38,659 nt of DNA from Candidatus Komeilibacteria bacterium (GCA_018656065.1 JABHZY010000010.1:68638-107296); one strand, 5' to 3'. Counted from the first letter of the stretch, positions 1-8,580 are shown. The notes: generated from the letters alone by a model not told the origin. Numbers and translations are program-made.

Positions 1-555
1 TTTATGTTTAGCTGGAGTAATTGAACTTATAAAATGCTTAATAGCATTTTCTTCTACTGTTAAATAAAAAGTAATTACCAATACCATGAAGAAGCTAATC
101 ATTCCTCCAAAAACAGAACTAAGCACATTGAATATACCTGTAGTAGCCTGACCCACACTCTTAGTAATATCTGTGAAGCTGGCACTGAGTGCTTCTTGGC
201 TAAATAAATTATTCAAATCTATTGCTTGTCCTAAATTTTGGTTAATCTTGTTGTAGAAATCCGGAAAAGCCTTAGACATCTCTAAAACTTGTTCAGTTAA
301 AGGTCCAGACAATAGATAAATAGCCCAACCTACAAAAGATAGAACCACTGTATAAACGCCAATTATACTTAAAGCTCGCGGAATTTTAAATCTTTGCAAC
401 CAATCAATTAATGGATCAAAAGCAGATGATAAAATGACAGCTACAAATAATAAAGCTAAAACTTCTTTTATCAAAAATAGAAAACCTAGAAACAACAATA
501 CTAGTATTGTCCTTAAAATGGTCCCCGTTGTAATTGAAATAAATTGTTTAGACAT
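1..555 (-). CDS. AI-2E family transporter (3' part cut by window edge)
   Basis: The reading frame opens at an ATG whose complement is at 553-555 and runs off the left edge after 185 residues, so the C-terminal half is missing. A hydrophobic segment lies at about residues 12-45, followed by the motif FDPLIDWLQRFKIPRAL, which is typical of the AI-2E/PerM permease family. Further TM segments (around SIIGVYTVVLSFVGWAIYLL and FFMVLVITFYLTV) flank an amphipathic stretch, as in that family. The family exports small molecules or ions across the inner membrane, and autoinducer specificity cannot be assumed. It starts 10 nt after the M16 peptidase gene ends and is probably its operon partner. Confidence 0.85.
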   Translation of the reverse strand, partial: MSKQFISITTGTILRTILVLLFLGFLFLIKEVLALLFVAVILSSAFDPLIDWLQRFKIPRALSIIGVYTVVLSFVGWAIYLLSGPLTEQVLEMSKAFPDFYNKINQNLGQAIDLNNLFSQEALSASFTDITKSVGQATTGIFNVLSSVFGGMISFFMVLVITFYLTVEENAIKHFISSITPAKHK

Positions 556-565
556 AAGTCTTTTT

Positions 566-1834
566 TTATTTTTTTAAGATATTTACGAATTTGTTTTTAT
601 TTTTAAATGGTCCAATGATAGCTAGGTTTGATTGTGACCAATCTATAATTTTTACTGTTAAATTATTTATTTGCTTTAAACTAATCTTATCTAATTCTTT
701 TAATCTGGCATCTAAATCTTTAATGGGTTTGCCAATTGCTTCTTGGGATATCAAGAAATTTAAATGTACGCTAGAACTTTCCATTTTAAGAACCATACGT
801 CCTTTGATATTTTCTTTGGCTTGAGCTAATTCTTCTTTACTAATTCCATTTTTAGCCAAATTATTTAATTCTTCTTTGATAGCAGAAAGTGCTTCGTATA
901 TTTTTTCTTTGTTGAGTCCTGCGTGGACAGCAAAAGAACTAGCACCCTCATAACCTCCTACCTCAGCTTTAATAAAATAACACAGTCCTTGGCGTTCTCT
1001 AATATTTAAAAACAATCTAGAACTCATAGTGCCACCCAAAATATTAGCCATCACTTGGTTTAAAATAAAATCTTTGTCAGTTACAGAAGAAGTTCGGAAA
1101 CCAAGCATTAATTGTACTTGTTCTAAATCTCTGTCAATTATTTCTACCGCCGGAATAATTTGTTTAATAATCGGCAAAGCTTTATTTTTTATTCTAGCTT
1201 GTTTCTTAGAAATTGGAAAAAGCTTGTCTATTAATTTTAAAGCTTGTTTCTCATTAAAATTACCAGCTAAACCAATAATGGCATTGCCATGATAATAATG
1301 TTTCTTGTGATAGTTATAAAGAGCATTTCGAGATATAGTTTGAATATTTACTCTAGGCCCAGCAATCGATCTACCAAGATTGGTACCATTGAATAATATA
1401 TTTTCAAAAACTTCCTCAATATACATCATTGGATTGTCTTCATACATATTGATCTCTTCAACAATCACACCTCTTTCTCTATCTATTTCTTCTTTATCAA
1501 ATTTAGAATTATGTAATATGTCAGACAACATATCAATAGCCATAATCATATGACTATTATTTACTGTGACATAATAACCAGTGTATTCTTTGCCAGTAAA
1601 AGCATTATAATTTGCACCAACGCTATCCAATTCTTTGGCAATATCAGCTGTAGATGGTCTACGCTCGGTACCTTTAAACATTAGATGCTCTACAAAATGA
1701 GACACACCATTATTTTTATCATTTTCTTGACGACTACCAACTTTATAAAGCACTTCAAAAGTAACAGCCTTGGTATCTTTCTTTGGTGCCAAAATTATTA
1801 CACTACCGTCACGACGGACAATTCTTTTATACAT
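566..1834 (-). CDS. M16 family zinc metallopeptidase (pitrilysin/processing-peptidase type)
   Basis: This is a 422-aa protein with the inverted zinc motif HFVEH: His46 and His50 are metal ligands and Glu49 is the catalytic base. The third ligand is expected about 76 residues on and falls in the EE pair at 126-127. The C-terminal half carries the usual non-catalytic M16 domain (RERQGLCYFI near residue 280). At ~420 aa it is a single-unit M16B-type peptidase with no signal peptide, so it probably acts in the cytoplasm on peptides or processed proteins. It lies 20 nt downstream of glyQS and 10 nt upstream of the AI-2E permease gene, suggesting one transcript from the glyQS promoter. Confidence 0.93.
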   Translation of the reverse strand: MYKRIVRRDGSVIILAPKKDTKAVTFEVLYKVGSRQENDKNNGVSHFVEHLMFKGTERRPSTADIAKELDSVGANYNAFTGKEYTGYYVTVNNSHMIMAIDMLSDILHNSKFDKEEIDRERGVIVEEINMYEDNPMMYIEEVFENILFNGTNLGRSIAGPRVNIQTISRNALYNYHKKHYYHGNAIIGLAGNFNEKQALKLIDKLFPISKKQARIKNKALPIIKQIIPAVEIIDRDLEQVQLMLGFRTSSVTDKDFILNQVMANILGGTMSSRLFLNIRERQGLCYFIKAEVGGYEGASSFAVHAGLNKEKIYEALSAIKEELNNLAKNGISKEELAQAKENIKGRMVLKMESSSVHLNFLISQEAIGKPIKDLDARLKELDKISLKQINNLTVKIIDWSQSNLAIIGPFKNKNKFVNILKK

Positions 1835-1854
1835 ATATTAAAAAACTTTTATAT

Positions 1855-3240
1855 TTATTTAAATTTCTTCTCAAAATAATTTTCCACTTCATCGATGGCA
1901 ATACGCTCCTGTTCCATAGTATCTCTATCTCTGACAGTCACTTGCTTATCTTCAAGAGAATCAAAATCAATAGTCACACAATATGGTGTACCAATCTCAT
2001 CTTGCCTTCTGTATCTTTTGCCAATAGAGCCAGTCTCGTCATAAGCAATACGATATTTGCCGACCAACATGTCATATACTTTATTACTTGTGTCAGCTAG
2101 ATCAGGCTTTTTAGAAAGTGGTAATACTGCAATCTTAATAGGAGCTAGTCTCTTATCTAACTTCAAAACTACTTCTGCTGCTTTATTACTTTCAGTTGTG
2201 GTAGTACGCCCACCTTCTATTTCAGTATAGGCATCCATAAGGAATGCTAACGTAGCTCTGTCTACACCACCTGAAGTTTCAATAATATTTGGAATATATT
2301 CTTTGCCTTCTTCATCTTTGACACTAAGTTTTTGTTTGCTATATTTTTGATGTTGGCTAAGATCCCAATCGCCTCTGTGATGAATACCTTCCAGTTCTTT
2401 GAAAGTTTCATTTTTGGAAAAACCAAAATTATATTCAATATCTAAAGCTCGTTTGGCATAATGAGCCAACTCATCACTTTCATGTTCTCTAAATTTTAGA
2501 TTTTCTGGATTGATACCTAAATCTTTATACCACTCCATTCGTAGCTCCTGCCATTTATCAAAGACTTCCTTAGTTTTATCTGGGTGAACAAAATATTGCA
2601 TTTCCATTTGTTCAAACTCACGCATCCGAAAAGTAAAATTGCCTGGCGTAATTTCATTTCTAAAAGCCTTACCGATCTGTGCAATACCAAAAGGCATTTT
2701 CATACGCATAGAACCCATGACATTCAAAAAATTGACATAAATGCCTTGAGCAGTTTCTGGACGCATATATATTTGATTAGCACTTTCCTCTAAAGGCCCC
2801 ATAAATGTTTTGAACATCAGATTGAATTGCCTAACTTCAGTTAATTCTCCACCACACTCGGGACATTTCATATCTCCCATATCTGGAGACTTGTCTTTAC
2901 CAAATGTTGGTTTAATACCTTTTTTTTCTAATAAGTTGTCAGCTCTAAAACGTCCTTTACATTTCTTACAATCAACTAATGGATCAGAAAAACCATCAAG
3001 ATGCCCTGATGCTTTCCATATTTCAGGATGCATAAGAATCGCAGAATCAAGACCTACCACGTCACGTCTAGCCAACATAAAGTCAAACCAAGATTTTTTT
3101 AGATTATTCTTTAACTCTGTACCTAAAGGACCATAGTCATAAATAGAGTTTAAACCTCCATAGATTTCAGAAGAAGGGAAAATAAAGCCTTTTGTTTTGG
3201 CTAGATTTACTACTTTATCAAACTTGCGCAGTTCTTTCAT
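1855..3240 (-). CDS. glyQS: glycine--tRNA ligase (single-chain, alpha2 type)
   Basis: This is a 461-aa class II aminoacyl-tRNA synthetase of the homodimeric GlyRS kind rather than the split GlyQ/GlyS kind. Motif 1/2 regions are visible (RPETAQGIYVNF, FRNEITPGNFTFRMREFEQME), as is motif 3 (ETSGGVDRATLAFL). An insertion with CKKCKGRF and CPECGGEL (residues ~90-135) could bind zinc. The C-terminal anticodon-binding domain follows (APIKIAVLPLSKK to VRDRDTMEQERI). The protein charges tRNA-Gly with glycine. The start is supported by a sigma70-type promoter about 30 nt upstream. It is the first gene of a run with the M16 peptidase and AI-2E genes. Confidence 0.97.
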   Translation of the reverse strand: MKELRKFDKVVNLAKTKGFIFPSSEIYGGLNSIYDYGPLGTELKNNLKKSWFDFMLARRDVVGLDSAILMHPEIWKASGHLDGFSDPLVDCKKCKGRFRADNLLEKKGIKPTFGKDKSPDMGDMKCPECGGELTEVRQFNLMFKTFMGPLEESANQIYMRPETAQGIYVNFLNVMGSMRMKMPFGIAQIGKAFRNEITPGNFTFRMREFEQMEMQYFVHPDKTKEVFDKWQELRMEWYKDLGINPENLKFREHESDELAHYAKRALDIEYNFGFSKNETFKELEGIHHRGDWDLSQHQKYSKQKLSVKDEEGKEYIPNIIETSGGVDRATLAFLMDAYTEIEGGRTTTTESNKAAEVVLKLDKRLAPIKIAVLPLSKKPDLADTSNKVYDMLVGKYRIAYDETGSIGKRYRRQDEIGTPYCVTIDFDSLEDKQVTVRDRDTMEQERIAIDEVENYFEKKFK

Positions 3241-3271
3241 AAAAGATAATTTTTAATACTTTAATAACAAA

Positions 3272-3300
3272 ATTATACCTAAAAACAAGTTAAATATCAA
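3272..3300 (-). promoter_or_regulatory. sigma70-type promoter of glyQS
   Basis: On the minus strand TTGATA (3295-3300) and TATAAT (3272-3277) are separated by exactly 17 nt. Transcription would begin near 3265, giving a leader of about 25 nt before the glyQS ATG at 3240. Confidence 0.6.
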
Positions 3301-3330
3301 GATTGACGGAAAATAAAAAAAGTGTTTTAA

Positions 3331-3356
3331 AAACCCCGCTATTAATAGCGGGGTTT
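3331..3356 (-). terminator. intrinsic terminator of the Clp-like operon
   Basis: A perfect 11-bp stem (3331-3341 with 3346-3356, core CCCCGCTA/TAGCGGGG) has a 4-nt loop. In the minus-strand sense it is followed by a T-rich stretch. It lies just beyond the stop codon of the 166-aa membrane protein gene and before the glyQS promoter. Confidence 0.85.
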
Positions 3357-3360
3357 AAAA

Positions 3361-3861
3361 TTAAATTGTATCGTTCTTGGTCGGATCTATAGGATTGCTT
3401 TGCTCAGGAACTGGCGGTGGGCCAGGACTTTGAGGCTGTGGTTGAGCTTGAGGCTGTGGCTTTCCTAAATCTGGATTCATATTTACTTCTTGTCCATACA
3501 AATACTTTGAATCTCCAAAAGCTAAAATTGGATAAAATATAAATGGCAGGAATAATAATCCAAAAAAGAAATCTAAATTCTTACCAAAAGCTTTGACAGT
3601 GTCATGAAGAATGATAATAGAAAATATAACATTTACAATTGGCACGAACATCAATACTATCCACCACGCTGGTCGCTTGATGATTTGCAATAAAACTATT
3701 GCATTATAAATTGGAATGATACTAGCCCAAGGTGGTCGATTAGCTTTTTCAAATAATGCCCACATAGAGACTATTTGAATTATACCTGCTATCCAAGACG
3801 CATATTGCACATACAAAACCCATTCAGGCATAACTGCAGTTTCATTTAATAAAAATTCCAT
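3361..3861 (-). CDS. multi-TM membrane protein, DUF5684-like, with Pro/Gln tail
   Basis: This is a 166-aa protein of unknown function. About four hydrophobic segments (residues ~12-38, 45-60, 64-85 and 92-118) are interrupted by the conserved-looking string RPPWASIIPIYNA. This matches my recollection of small DUF5684-type membrane proteins, which are sometimes found beside signal-peptidase-like genes. The C-terminal ~35 residues are a low-complexity Pro/Gln tail, probably a disordered cytoplasmic segment. It is the last gene of the Clp-like operon, 24 nt after that gene's stop, and is followed immediately by a strong terminator. Co-transcription suggests a shared role at the membrane, but no activity can be named. 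Confidence 0.75.
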   Translation of the reverse strand: MEFLLNETAVMPEWVLYVQYASWIAGIIQIVSMWALFEKANRPPWASIIPIYNAIVLLQIIKRPAWWIVLMFVPIVNVIFSIIILHDTVKAFGKNLDFFFGLLFLPFIFYPILAFGDSKYLYGQEVNMNPDLGKPQPQAQPQPQSPGPPPVPEQSNPIDPTKNDTI

Positions 3862-3885
3862 ACTTAAGTCTATATATAAAATTAA

Positions 3886-6573
3886 TTAATAACCTGTTGG
3901 TTTTTTGACGCTTATCTTCCCGCCCGCATCATAAACTACTATATCTCGACGTCCTAATTGTCCAGTCAATAAAAATTCTGCTAAAGCATTATCAACTTGC
4001 TCTTGAATAACGCGCCTTAATGGTCTAGCACCAAAGACTGGATCAAAACCAGCTTCTGATAATTCACGTTGCGCAGCTTCAGTAACTTCAAAGAGTATAC
4101 CCTTTTCTTCCAACCTCTTCTCAACTTTTTTAAGCATAAAACCAGCAATCTTGTATATTTCTTCTTGAGTAAGTGGACGAAATACTACTGTACCATCAAA
4201 ACGGTTAATAAACTCTGGTCTAAAGATATCTCTAATTTCTTCTTTAATTAACTGATCTTTGAATTCACTGGTTTTCTTTCCCGCATTTATTTGATCTTGT
4301 ATAAAGGCTGTACCAGCATTTGAAGTTGCAACTATGATTAAATTAGTAAAATCAACTGTTCTACCTAAAGCATCTGTTAAACGTCCATCTTCCATAACTT
4401 GTAAAAAAACAGTCAAAATATCCGGATGAGCTTTTTCTATTTCATCAAGTAATAATAAAGCAAATGGCTTATGTCTCACAGCCTCGGTTAGTAAGCCTGG
4501 TGTGCCAGATTGAGGAGAACCAATTAATCTTGGTAGGGAAGTTTTATTCTGATATTCACTCATGTCCAAACGGATCATATCATTTTCATTTCCAAAATAC
4601 TTTTCTGCCACTGTTTTAGCTAATTCTGTTTTACCAACACCAGTTGGCCCTAAGAAAAGTAAATTAACAATTGGCCGATTCTTATCTCGAAGTTCTGCTC
4701 TAGCACGACGAAGCGCTGAAGCTACTAATTTAACAGCCTCCTCTTGACCCACTATACGCTGATGAATTTCCTCTTCCATATTAAGCAACTTGGCAGACTC
4801 TTGACTAGTTACTTGGGTTAAAGGAATATTTGTTTTATGAGATACTATAGATTCAATATCTTCTACTCTAATTAAATTATCTTTTTGACCACGTTTAGCT
4901 ACTATAATACCTGCTTCATCCATCAAATCTATAGCCTTAGAAGGTAAGGCTATATCAGTAATATATCTATTAGATAATTCATATATAGTATCTAAAGCAT
5001 CATAAGTAAAGTAAACGCCGTGCTTACCTTCAACCAGGCCAACATGAGCTTCCATTATTTTAATGGTTTGATTTTTATCTGGTTCCTTTATATTAATTTT
5101 TTTAAGCACTTGCCCCAAACTAGTACCTTCAATAAATTGTATATACTCTTTACTATTAGCTGTGGCAATTACTATTATATTTTTCTTGCGAATTTGACTA
5201 GCTAAAATTTCTGCCAAAGATACACCTTCTGTACCTTGAGATGAAATGCCAACTAATTGATGAATATCTTCAATGTATAAAATAATATTACCTGAAGCGG
5301 TCGTTTCATTTAAAATAGCCAAAAATCTTTCTTCTAATCTTCCTGTGCCTTCTGCACCAGAAACCAAAGTTGGAGCTGATATAGCCACTAATCTTTTATC
5401 TTGAAAAAGCTCCGGAATCTCTTCAGCCATCATTCGATTAGCAATGCCCTCTACAATATTACCTTTGCCAATTCCAGGAGGCCCTACTAGCACAGTACTG
5501 GCGTAACTACTTTCAACAGTAGAAATAACCTCTGTTATTTCTTTTTCTCTAGCCACAGAAAGTCCTAAGGCACCAGCTCTAGCCGCCAAAGTTAAATCAT
5601 GAGAAAAACTATTTAAAACCGGAGTAGCAATAGCTGTATATGATCTATTCATTCCTCCCTTTGGCTTAAAGATAGATCTAGACCTAAATCTTTTATATCT
5701 ACCAACTAATTCCTTATTAATTTTAACCCAAGCAATTACATTATCAATTTTTTGTTCATCAATATCCATATCATAAAACATGTTTCTAACTGACTCACTA
5801 GCATTGACCACTCCATAGAGCAAATCTACTTCCGCAATATAATCACCGCCCCGATCTAACATATGAAAATAGGCATTAAGTATTGCATCGCGGGCTTCAT
5901 TCTCAAAACTTAAATTTTCATTTCCTGGAATCACTAAATTTTTTATACTTTCGTCTATATTCTTCTTTAAATTATCTGCACCCACACCCAATCTAGCTAA
6001 GACCAAACGTATATCTTTGTCATTTAACAAAATAAAGAGTAAATGCCAAGGAGAAACTGGGAAAACTTTTTTATATTTACCAAACAACCAGGCCTTATCA
6101 AGCATCTTAGATACTTCCTGACCAAGATGATCAGAAATATTATGTTTAGTATTCTGATCCTTATTAGATAATAATTTTTCTTTATCAGCTTTTTTAATAC
6201 CAGGAATAACCAAACGATAATATAAAAACATATCAGCTAAAATCAAAGTCCATAGATACAAATTCTCTATTCTAGAAGTACTGAGAAAATACCATAAATT
6301 TCTCGGCTCGAATTGGACAAGATTTAATATTTTATATACCAAAAACAGGGTAAGAAATACTCCGGCTAATAATAATAAATTAATTATAATATCAATAGTT
6401 TTACGAAGCTCTCGTACAAATATATGAAGATAATTTATTGAATGACTAAAATATAAAAAATTGTTATTAGAAAAATAATAACTCTTATTACCAAAACAAG
6501 TGGTGCACTTAGCTCCATTTACTTTACCTTGGCCTCCACAGGCCTGACAATCTGTAAATTTTAGGCCTTCCAT
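3886..6573 (-). CDS. membrane-anchored Clp/Hsp100-like AAA+ ATPase with degenerate first ATPase module
   Basis: This is an 895-aa protein. Residues 9-28 form a DnaJ-like zinc finger (Cys9, 12, 23, 26), followed by TM segments at ~57-80 and ~104-125. ClpN-like helical repeats span ~150-285 (SPWHLLFILL, AEVDLLYGVV). AAA-1 follows at ~335-590 and AAA-2 at ~610-890. AAA-1 is degenerate: Walker A is GPPGIGKG (364-371, Gly in place of Thr/Ser), Walker B has ED instead of DE (435-436), the arginine-finger region reads LGQVLKK (486-492) and the pore loop lacks Tyr (GAEGTG, 406-411). AAA-2 keeps Walker A (GPTGVGKT, 642-649), Walker B (LLLLDE), the FRPEFINR arginine and sensor-2 (GARPLRR). Its pore loop reads GSPQSGTPG (685-693) in place of the usual GYVG type. 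There is no coiled-coil middle domain and no ClpP-docking tripeptide loop. The ATP-driven family role is clear, but classical unfoldase activity is doubtful. It overlaps the upstream 126-aa gene by 13 nt. Confidence 0.92.
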   Translation of the reverse strand: MEGLKFTDCQACGGQGKVNGAKCTTCFGNKSYYFSNNNFLYFSHSINYLHIFVRELRKTIDIIINLLLLAGVFLTLFLVYKILNLVQFEPRNLWYFLSTSRIENLYLWTLILADMFLYYRLVIPGIKKADKEKLLSNKDQNTKHNISDHLGQEVSKMLDKAWLFGKYKKVFPVSPWHLLFILLNDKDIRLVLARLGVGADNLKKNIDESIKNLVIPGNENLSFENEARDAILNAYFHMLDRGGDYIAEVDLLYGVVNASESVRNMFYDMDIDEQKIDNVIAWVKINKELVGRYKRFRSRSIFKPKGGMNRSYTAIATPVLNSFSHDLTLAARAGALGLSVAREKEITEVISTVESSYASTVLVGPPGIGKGNIVEGIANRMMAEEIPELFQDKRLVAISAPTLVSGAEGTGRLEERFLAILNETTASGNIILYIEDIHQLVGISSQGTEGVSLAEILASQIRKKNIIVIATANSKEYIQFIEGTSLGQVLKKINIKEPDKNQTIKIMEAHVGLVEGKHGVYFTYDALDTIYELSNRYITDIALPSKAIDLMDEAGIIVAKRGQKDNLIRVEDIESIVSHKTNIPLTQVTSQESAKLLNMEEEIHQRIVGQEEAVKLVASALRRARAELRDKNRPIVNLLFLGPTGVGKTELAKTVAEKYFGNENDMIRLDMSEYQNKTSLPRLIGSPQSGTPGLLTEAVRHKPFALLLLDEIEKAHPDILTVFLQVMEDGRLTDALGRTVDFTNLIIVATSNAGTAFIQDQINAGKKTSEFKDQLIKEEIRDIFRPEFINRFDGTVVFRPLTQEEIYKIAGFMLKKVEKRLEEKGILFEVTEAAQRELSEAGFDPVFGARPLRRVIQEQVDNALAEFLLTGQLGRRDIVVYDAGGKISVKKPTGY

Positions 6574-6941
6574 AGAGTATTAAAATTATTATAAATTCCC
6601 CAAACTACAACTACTGGTAAAAATATCCAGAATACAATTACTAAGAGATGAATCACTACTAAAAGTAAAAATGCAATTGTACGAGCAAAAGTCAAAATTA
6701 ATCTAAAGAAAAAACTTATTAGACGTCCTTGTCTATCATACTGACCAAACATTGGCTTAAATAAACTTTTAAACATCAAGCCTACCGCCAAATTACGATT
6801 GGTATCTTTTATAGAATTAAAAACATAAAGCACCACTCTTTTTAGTCCTTGAGTGTACCACCAGATAGGAAAATAAAGTAATTCGCCTATTAAATCAACT
6901 AATAAAATCTTAGTTGCTTGTACTATTATATTTTGTGTCAT
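6561..6941 (-). CDS. small membrane protein, first gene of the Clp-like operon
   Basis: This 126-aa protein is not one I recognise. It has a hydrophobic stretch near the N-terminus (residues ~12-28, including FPIWWYTQGL) and a central region with GLMFKSLFKPMFGQYDRQGR. A long C-terminal hydrophobic region (~75-118, rich in Ile/Leu/Val) could form two TM helices. Its 3' end overlaps the Clp-like ATPase gene by 13 nt, so the two are translationally coupled and the proteins may form one membrane complex. The start is fixed by an extended -10 box that ends 7 nt before the ATG, which makes the transcript leaderless or nearly so. Confidence 0.78.
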   Translation of the reverse strand: MTQNIIVQATKILLVDLIGELLYFPIWWYTQGLKRVVLYVFNSIKDTNRNLAVGLMFKSLFKPMFGQYDRQGRLISFFFRLILTFARTIAFLLLVVIHLLVIVFWIFLPVVVVWGIYNNFNTLWKA

Positions 6942-6948
6942 TAAATAT

Positions 6949-6957
6949 ATTATACCA
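6949..6957 (-). promoter_or_regulatory. extended -10 promoter, probably leaderless start of Clp-like operon
   Basis: The minus strand reads TGGTATAAT (TATAAT at 6949-6954), then 7 nt, then the ATG at 6941. Transcription starting about 7 nt past the -10 box would begin at or next to the ATG. No -35 box is apparent, and the T-tract of the preceding pilin terminator lies directly upstream. Confidence 0.55.
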
Positions 6958-6960
6958 TAA

Positions 6961-6994
6961 AATAAAAAAACCGCCGAGCTTAATTCAGCAGTTT
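6961..6994 (-). terminator. intrinsic terminator of the ileS-to-pilin operon
   Basis: A 10-bp stem with G-U pairs (6968-6977 with 6985-6994) has a 7-nt loop. In the minus sense it is followed by a run of T. It lies about 30 nt after the stop codon of the second pilin-like gene and about 20 nt before the ATG of the next operon. Confidence 0.7.
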
Positions 6995-7023
6995 AAAAAT
7001 AATACACACTTAATGAAATACAT

Positions 7024-7791
7024 TTATGGCATAACTATACACTGCTCTCGTGTCTGACACGTACTGTTACACCACGGTCTACCTCCAACATCAGAATAAG
7101 TTAACCAACCATCTACAAAATCGTCACAATCTTTTGACCACGAATTATAATCACAACCTTCACTCATAGATTTATCATTTGCCGTACACGTATCATTACA
7201 ATAAGTACCTGATTGCACTGTGCCATCACCACAAGATTCTGGTCCATCATCACAAACTTCATTGCCAGTTATCTCCTCATCACCACAAGTAGAACTATGA
7301 TCTGCTAAAGATGCTTTAGCTACAAGTTCAATCTCCTCTTCATTGTAAGTACTACAAGCTCCAAAGGTCATCATATCATCACCGGTTCTAGTAATATAGT
7401 AACCTGTATCTGTAGAGACTGACTTAATTGGATCAATAGGTAAAACATCTATGTATTCACCTAAAAAATCACTATCGTTTACTACCAAACAATCTCTAGC
7501 TTGGCCATCACAGTCCAATTCAGCTGGCGAAGAACAGAGAACTTTCTTTTGGTCATTCCACATACTCGCATCCGCCAAATCACTCGGCAGTGCCGCATTA
7601 TCAATTTGATAAAGCTCTACAGCTTTAGCTAAGGCTGTTAAATCTTCCCAACGTTGAGTATTATTGGCTTGCCCTAAACGCTTAGTAGGATTAAGCATAG
7701 AAAATACACCAACTGCTAAAACTACAAAAACACCAATCATAATTGATAGTTCAACAATAGTGAAGCCTTTATTTTTTCTTTTTTTAAACAT
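7024..7791 (-). CDS. type IV pilin-like protein with Cys-rich C-terminus (paralogue B)
   Basis: This 255-aa protein carries a class III prepilin signal: a basic leader MFKKRKNKG, cleavage before Phe, Glu at position 5 of the mature form (FTIVE) and a hydrophobic helix. A pseudopilin-like domain follows (NPTKRLGQANNTQRWEDL). The C-terminal ~95 residues are Cys-rich, with GNEVCDDGPESCGDGT resembling Myxococcus-type Cys-rich repeats. An ATG at 7848 would add 19 residues, but that extension overlaps the upstream gene and pushes the signal inward, so 7791 is chosen. The protein is probably exported and assembled into a pilus or pseudopilus, with disulfides stabilising the tail. It is a close paralogue of the gene upstream, and the terminator follows. 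Confidence 0.88.
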   Translation of the reverse strand: MFKKRKNKGFTIVELSIMIGVFVVLAVGVFSMLNPTKRLGQANNTQRWEDLTALAKAVELYQIDNAALPSDLADASMWNDQKKVLCSSPAELDCDGQARDCLVVNDSDFLGEYIDVLPIDPIKSVSTDTGYYITRTGDDMMTFGACSTYNEEEIELVAKASLADHSSTCGDEEITGNEVCDDGPESCGDGTVQSGTYCNDTCTANDKSMSEGCDYNSWSKDCDDFVDGWLTYSDVGGRPWCNSTCQTREQCIVMP

Positions 7792-7814
7792 ATATTTATA
7801 TATATAATTTACAA

Positions 7815-8576
7815 TTAAGATGCACACAAATCTGTACAAGCAGTACAACTAGCTGAACAATAATCAAGTTTACAACTAGGTTCTACTGGATCAGTATAAC
7901 AACCACTGCTAGGTGGATCTTCGGGACCAGTATAATCACAAGCCTCTGTTAATGTTATTACTGCAGAACAGTCAGCATTACAATAAGTGCCATTTTCATA
8001 AATGCCATTACCGCAAGTTTGAGTCTCAGTTGTGGTATTATCATCATCACAAACTTCAGAGCCCTCTACCTCTCCATCACCACAGGTAGTAGTATAAGCC
8101 GCTAACTCTATTTTAGCAGATATTTCAATACTTGTAGACTGATAAGATTCGCAAGCTCCCAAGACTACTATATCTCCAATTGTTCTACTAATATAATAAC
8201 CAGTATCTGTATCAGTTGATTTTTCAGGATCAACTGGTAAGTCTGCCAAATATTCTCCTAAAAAATCTGTGTCATTCACCACTAGACAATCTCTAGTTTG
8301 ACCATCACAGGTACGCTCTGCTGCTGAAGAACATAACACTACTTTATGATTTTCGCCAACATTAGAGGCTGCGAAAGTAGCTGGTAAAGCAGCATTATCT
8401 GCTGTATAAAGTTCTAGGGCATTGATTATAGCTACTAAATCAGCATTTCTTTGGGAATCATTAGCTTGACCGATTCTTTTAGCAGGATTTATGGCTACAA
8501 CAGAAATAGCCGCTAGAAGTGCAATAATGCCCACAGCTATTATTAACTCTATTAATGTAAATCCTCCTCTGATCAT
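7815..8576 (-). CDS. type IV pilin-like protein with Cys-rich C-terminus (paralogue A)
   Basis: This 253-aa protein begins MIRG then FTLIELIIAVGIIALLA: a short prepilin leader, Phe at +1, Glu at +5 and a single hydrophobic helix. The next ~110 residues align closely with the downstream paralogue; the shared blocks are VLCSSxAE, CDGQxRDCLVVND, DFLGEY and DTGYYIxRT. The tail has about 14 Cys, with GSEVCDDDN and CGNGIYENGTYCNADC similar to Cys-rich repeat modules of secreted proteins. It starts 4 nt after tgt ends and is therefore in the ileS-recO-tgt transcript. The pilin assembly ATPase and prepilin peptidase are not in the window. Whether it is a major pilin, a minor pilin or a pseudopilin cannot be told. 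Confidence 0.88.
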   Translation of the reverse strand: MIRGGFTLIELIIAVGIIALLAAISVVAINPAKRIGQANDSQRNADLVAIINALELYTADNAALPATFAASNVGENHKVVLCSSAAERTCDGQTRDCLVVNDTDFLGEYLADLPVDPEKSTDTDTGYYISRTIGDIVVLGACESYQSTSIEISAKIELAAYTTTCGDGEVEGSEVCDDDNTTTETQTCGNGIYENGTYCNADCSAVITLTEACDYTGPEDPPSSGCYTDPVEPSCKLDYCSASCTACTDLCAS

Positions 8577-8580
8577 TGTA

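Noticed and set aside
7791-7848. Upstream ATG for the second pilin gene
   Set aside because: It would overlap the preceding gene and push the prepilin leader into the interior; MFKKRKNKG at 7791 fits a class III signal.
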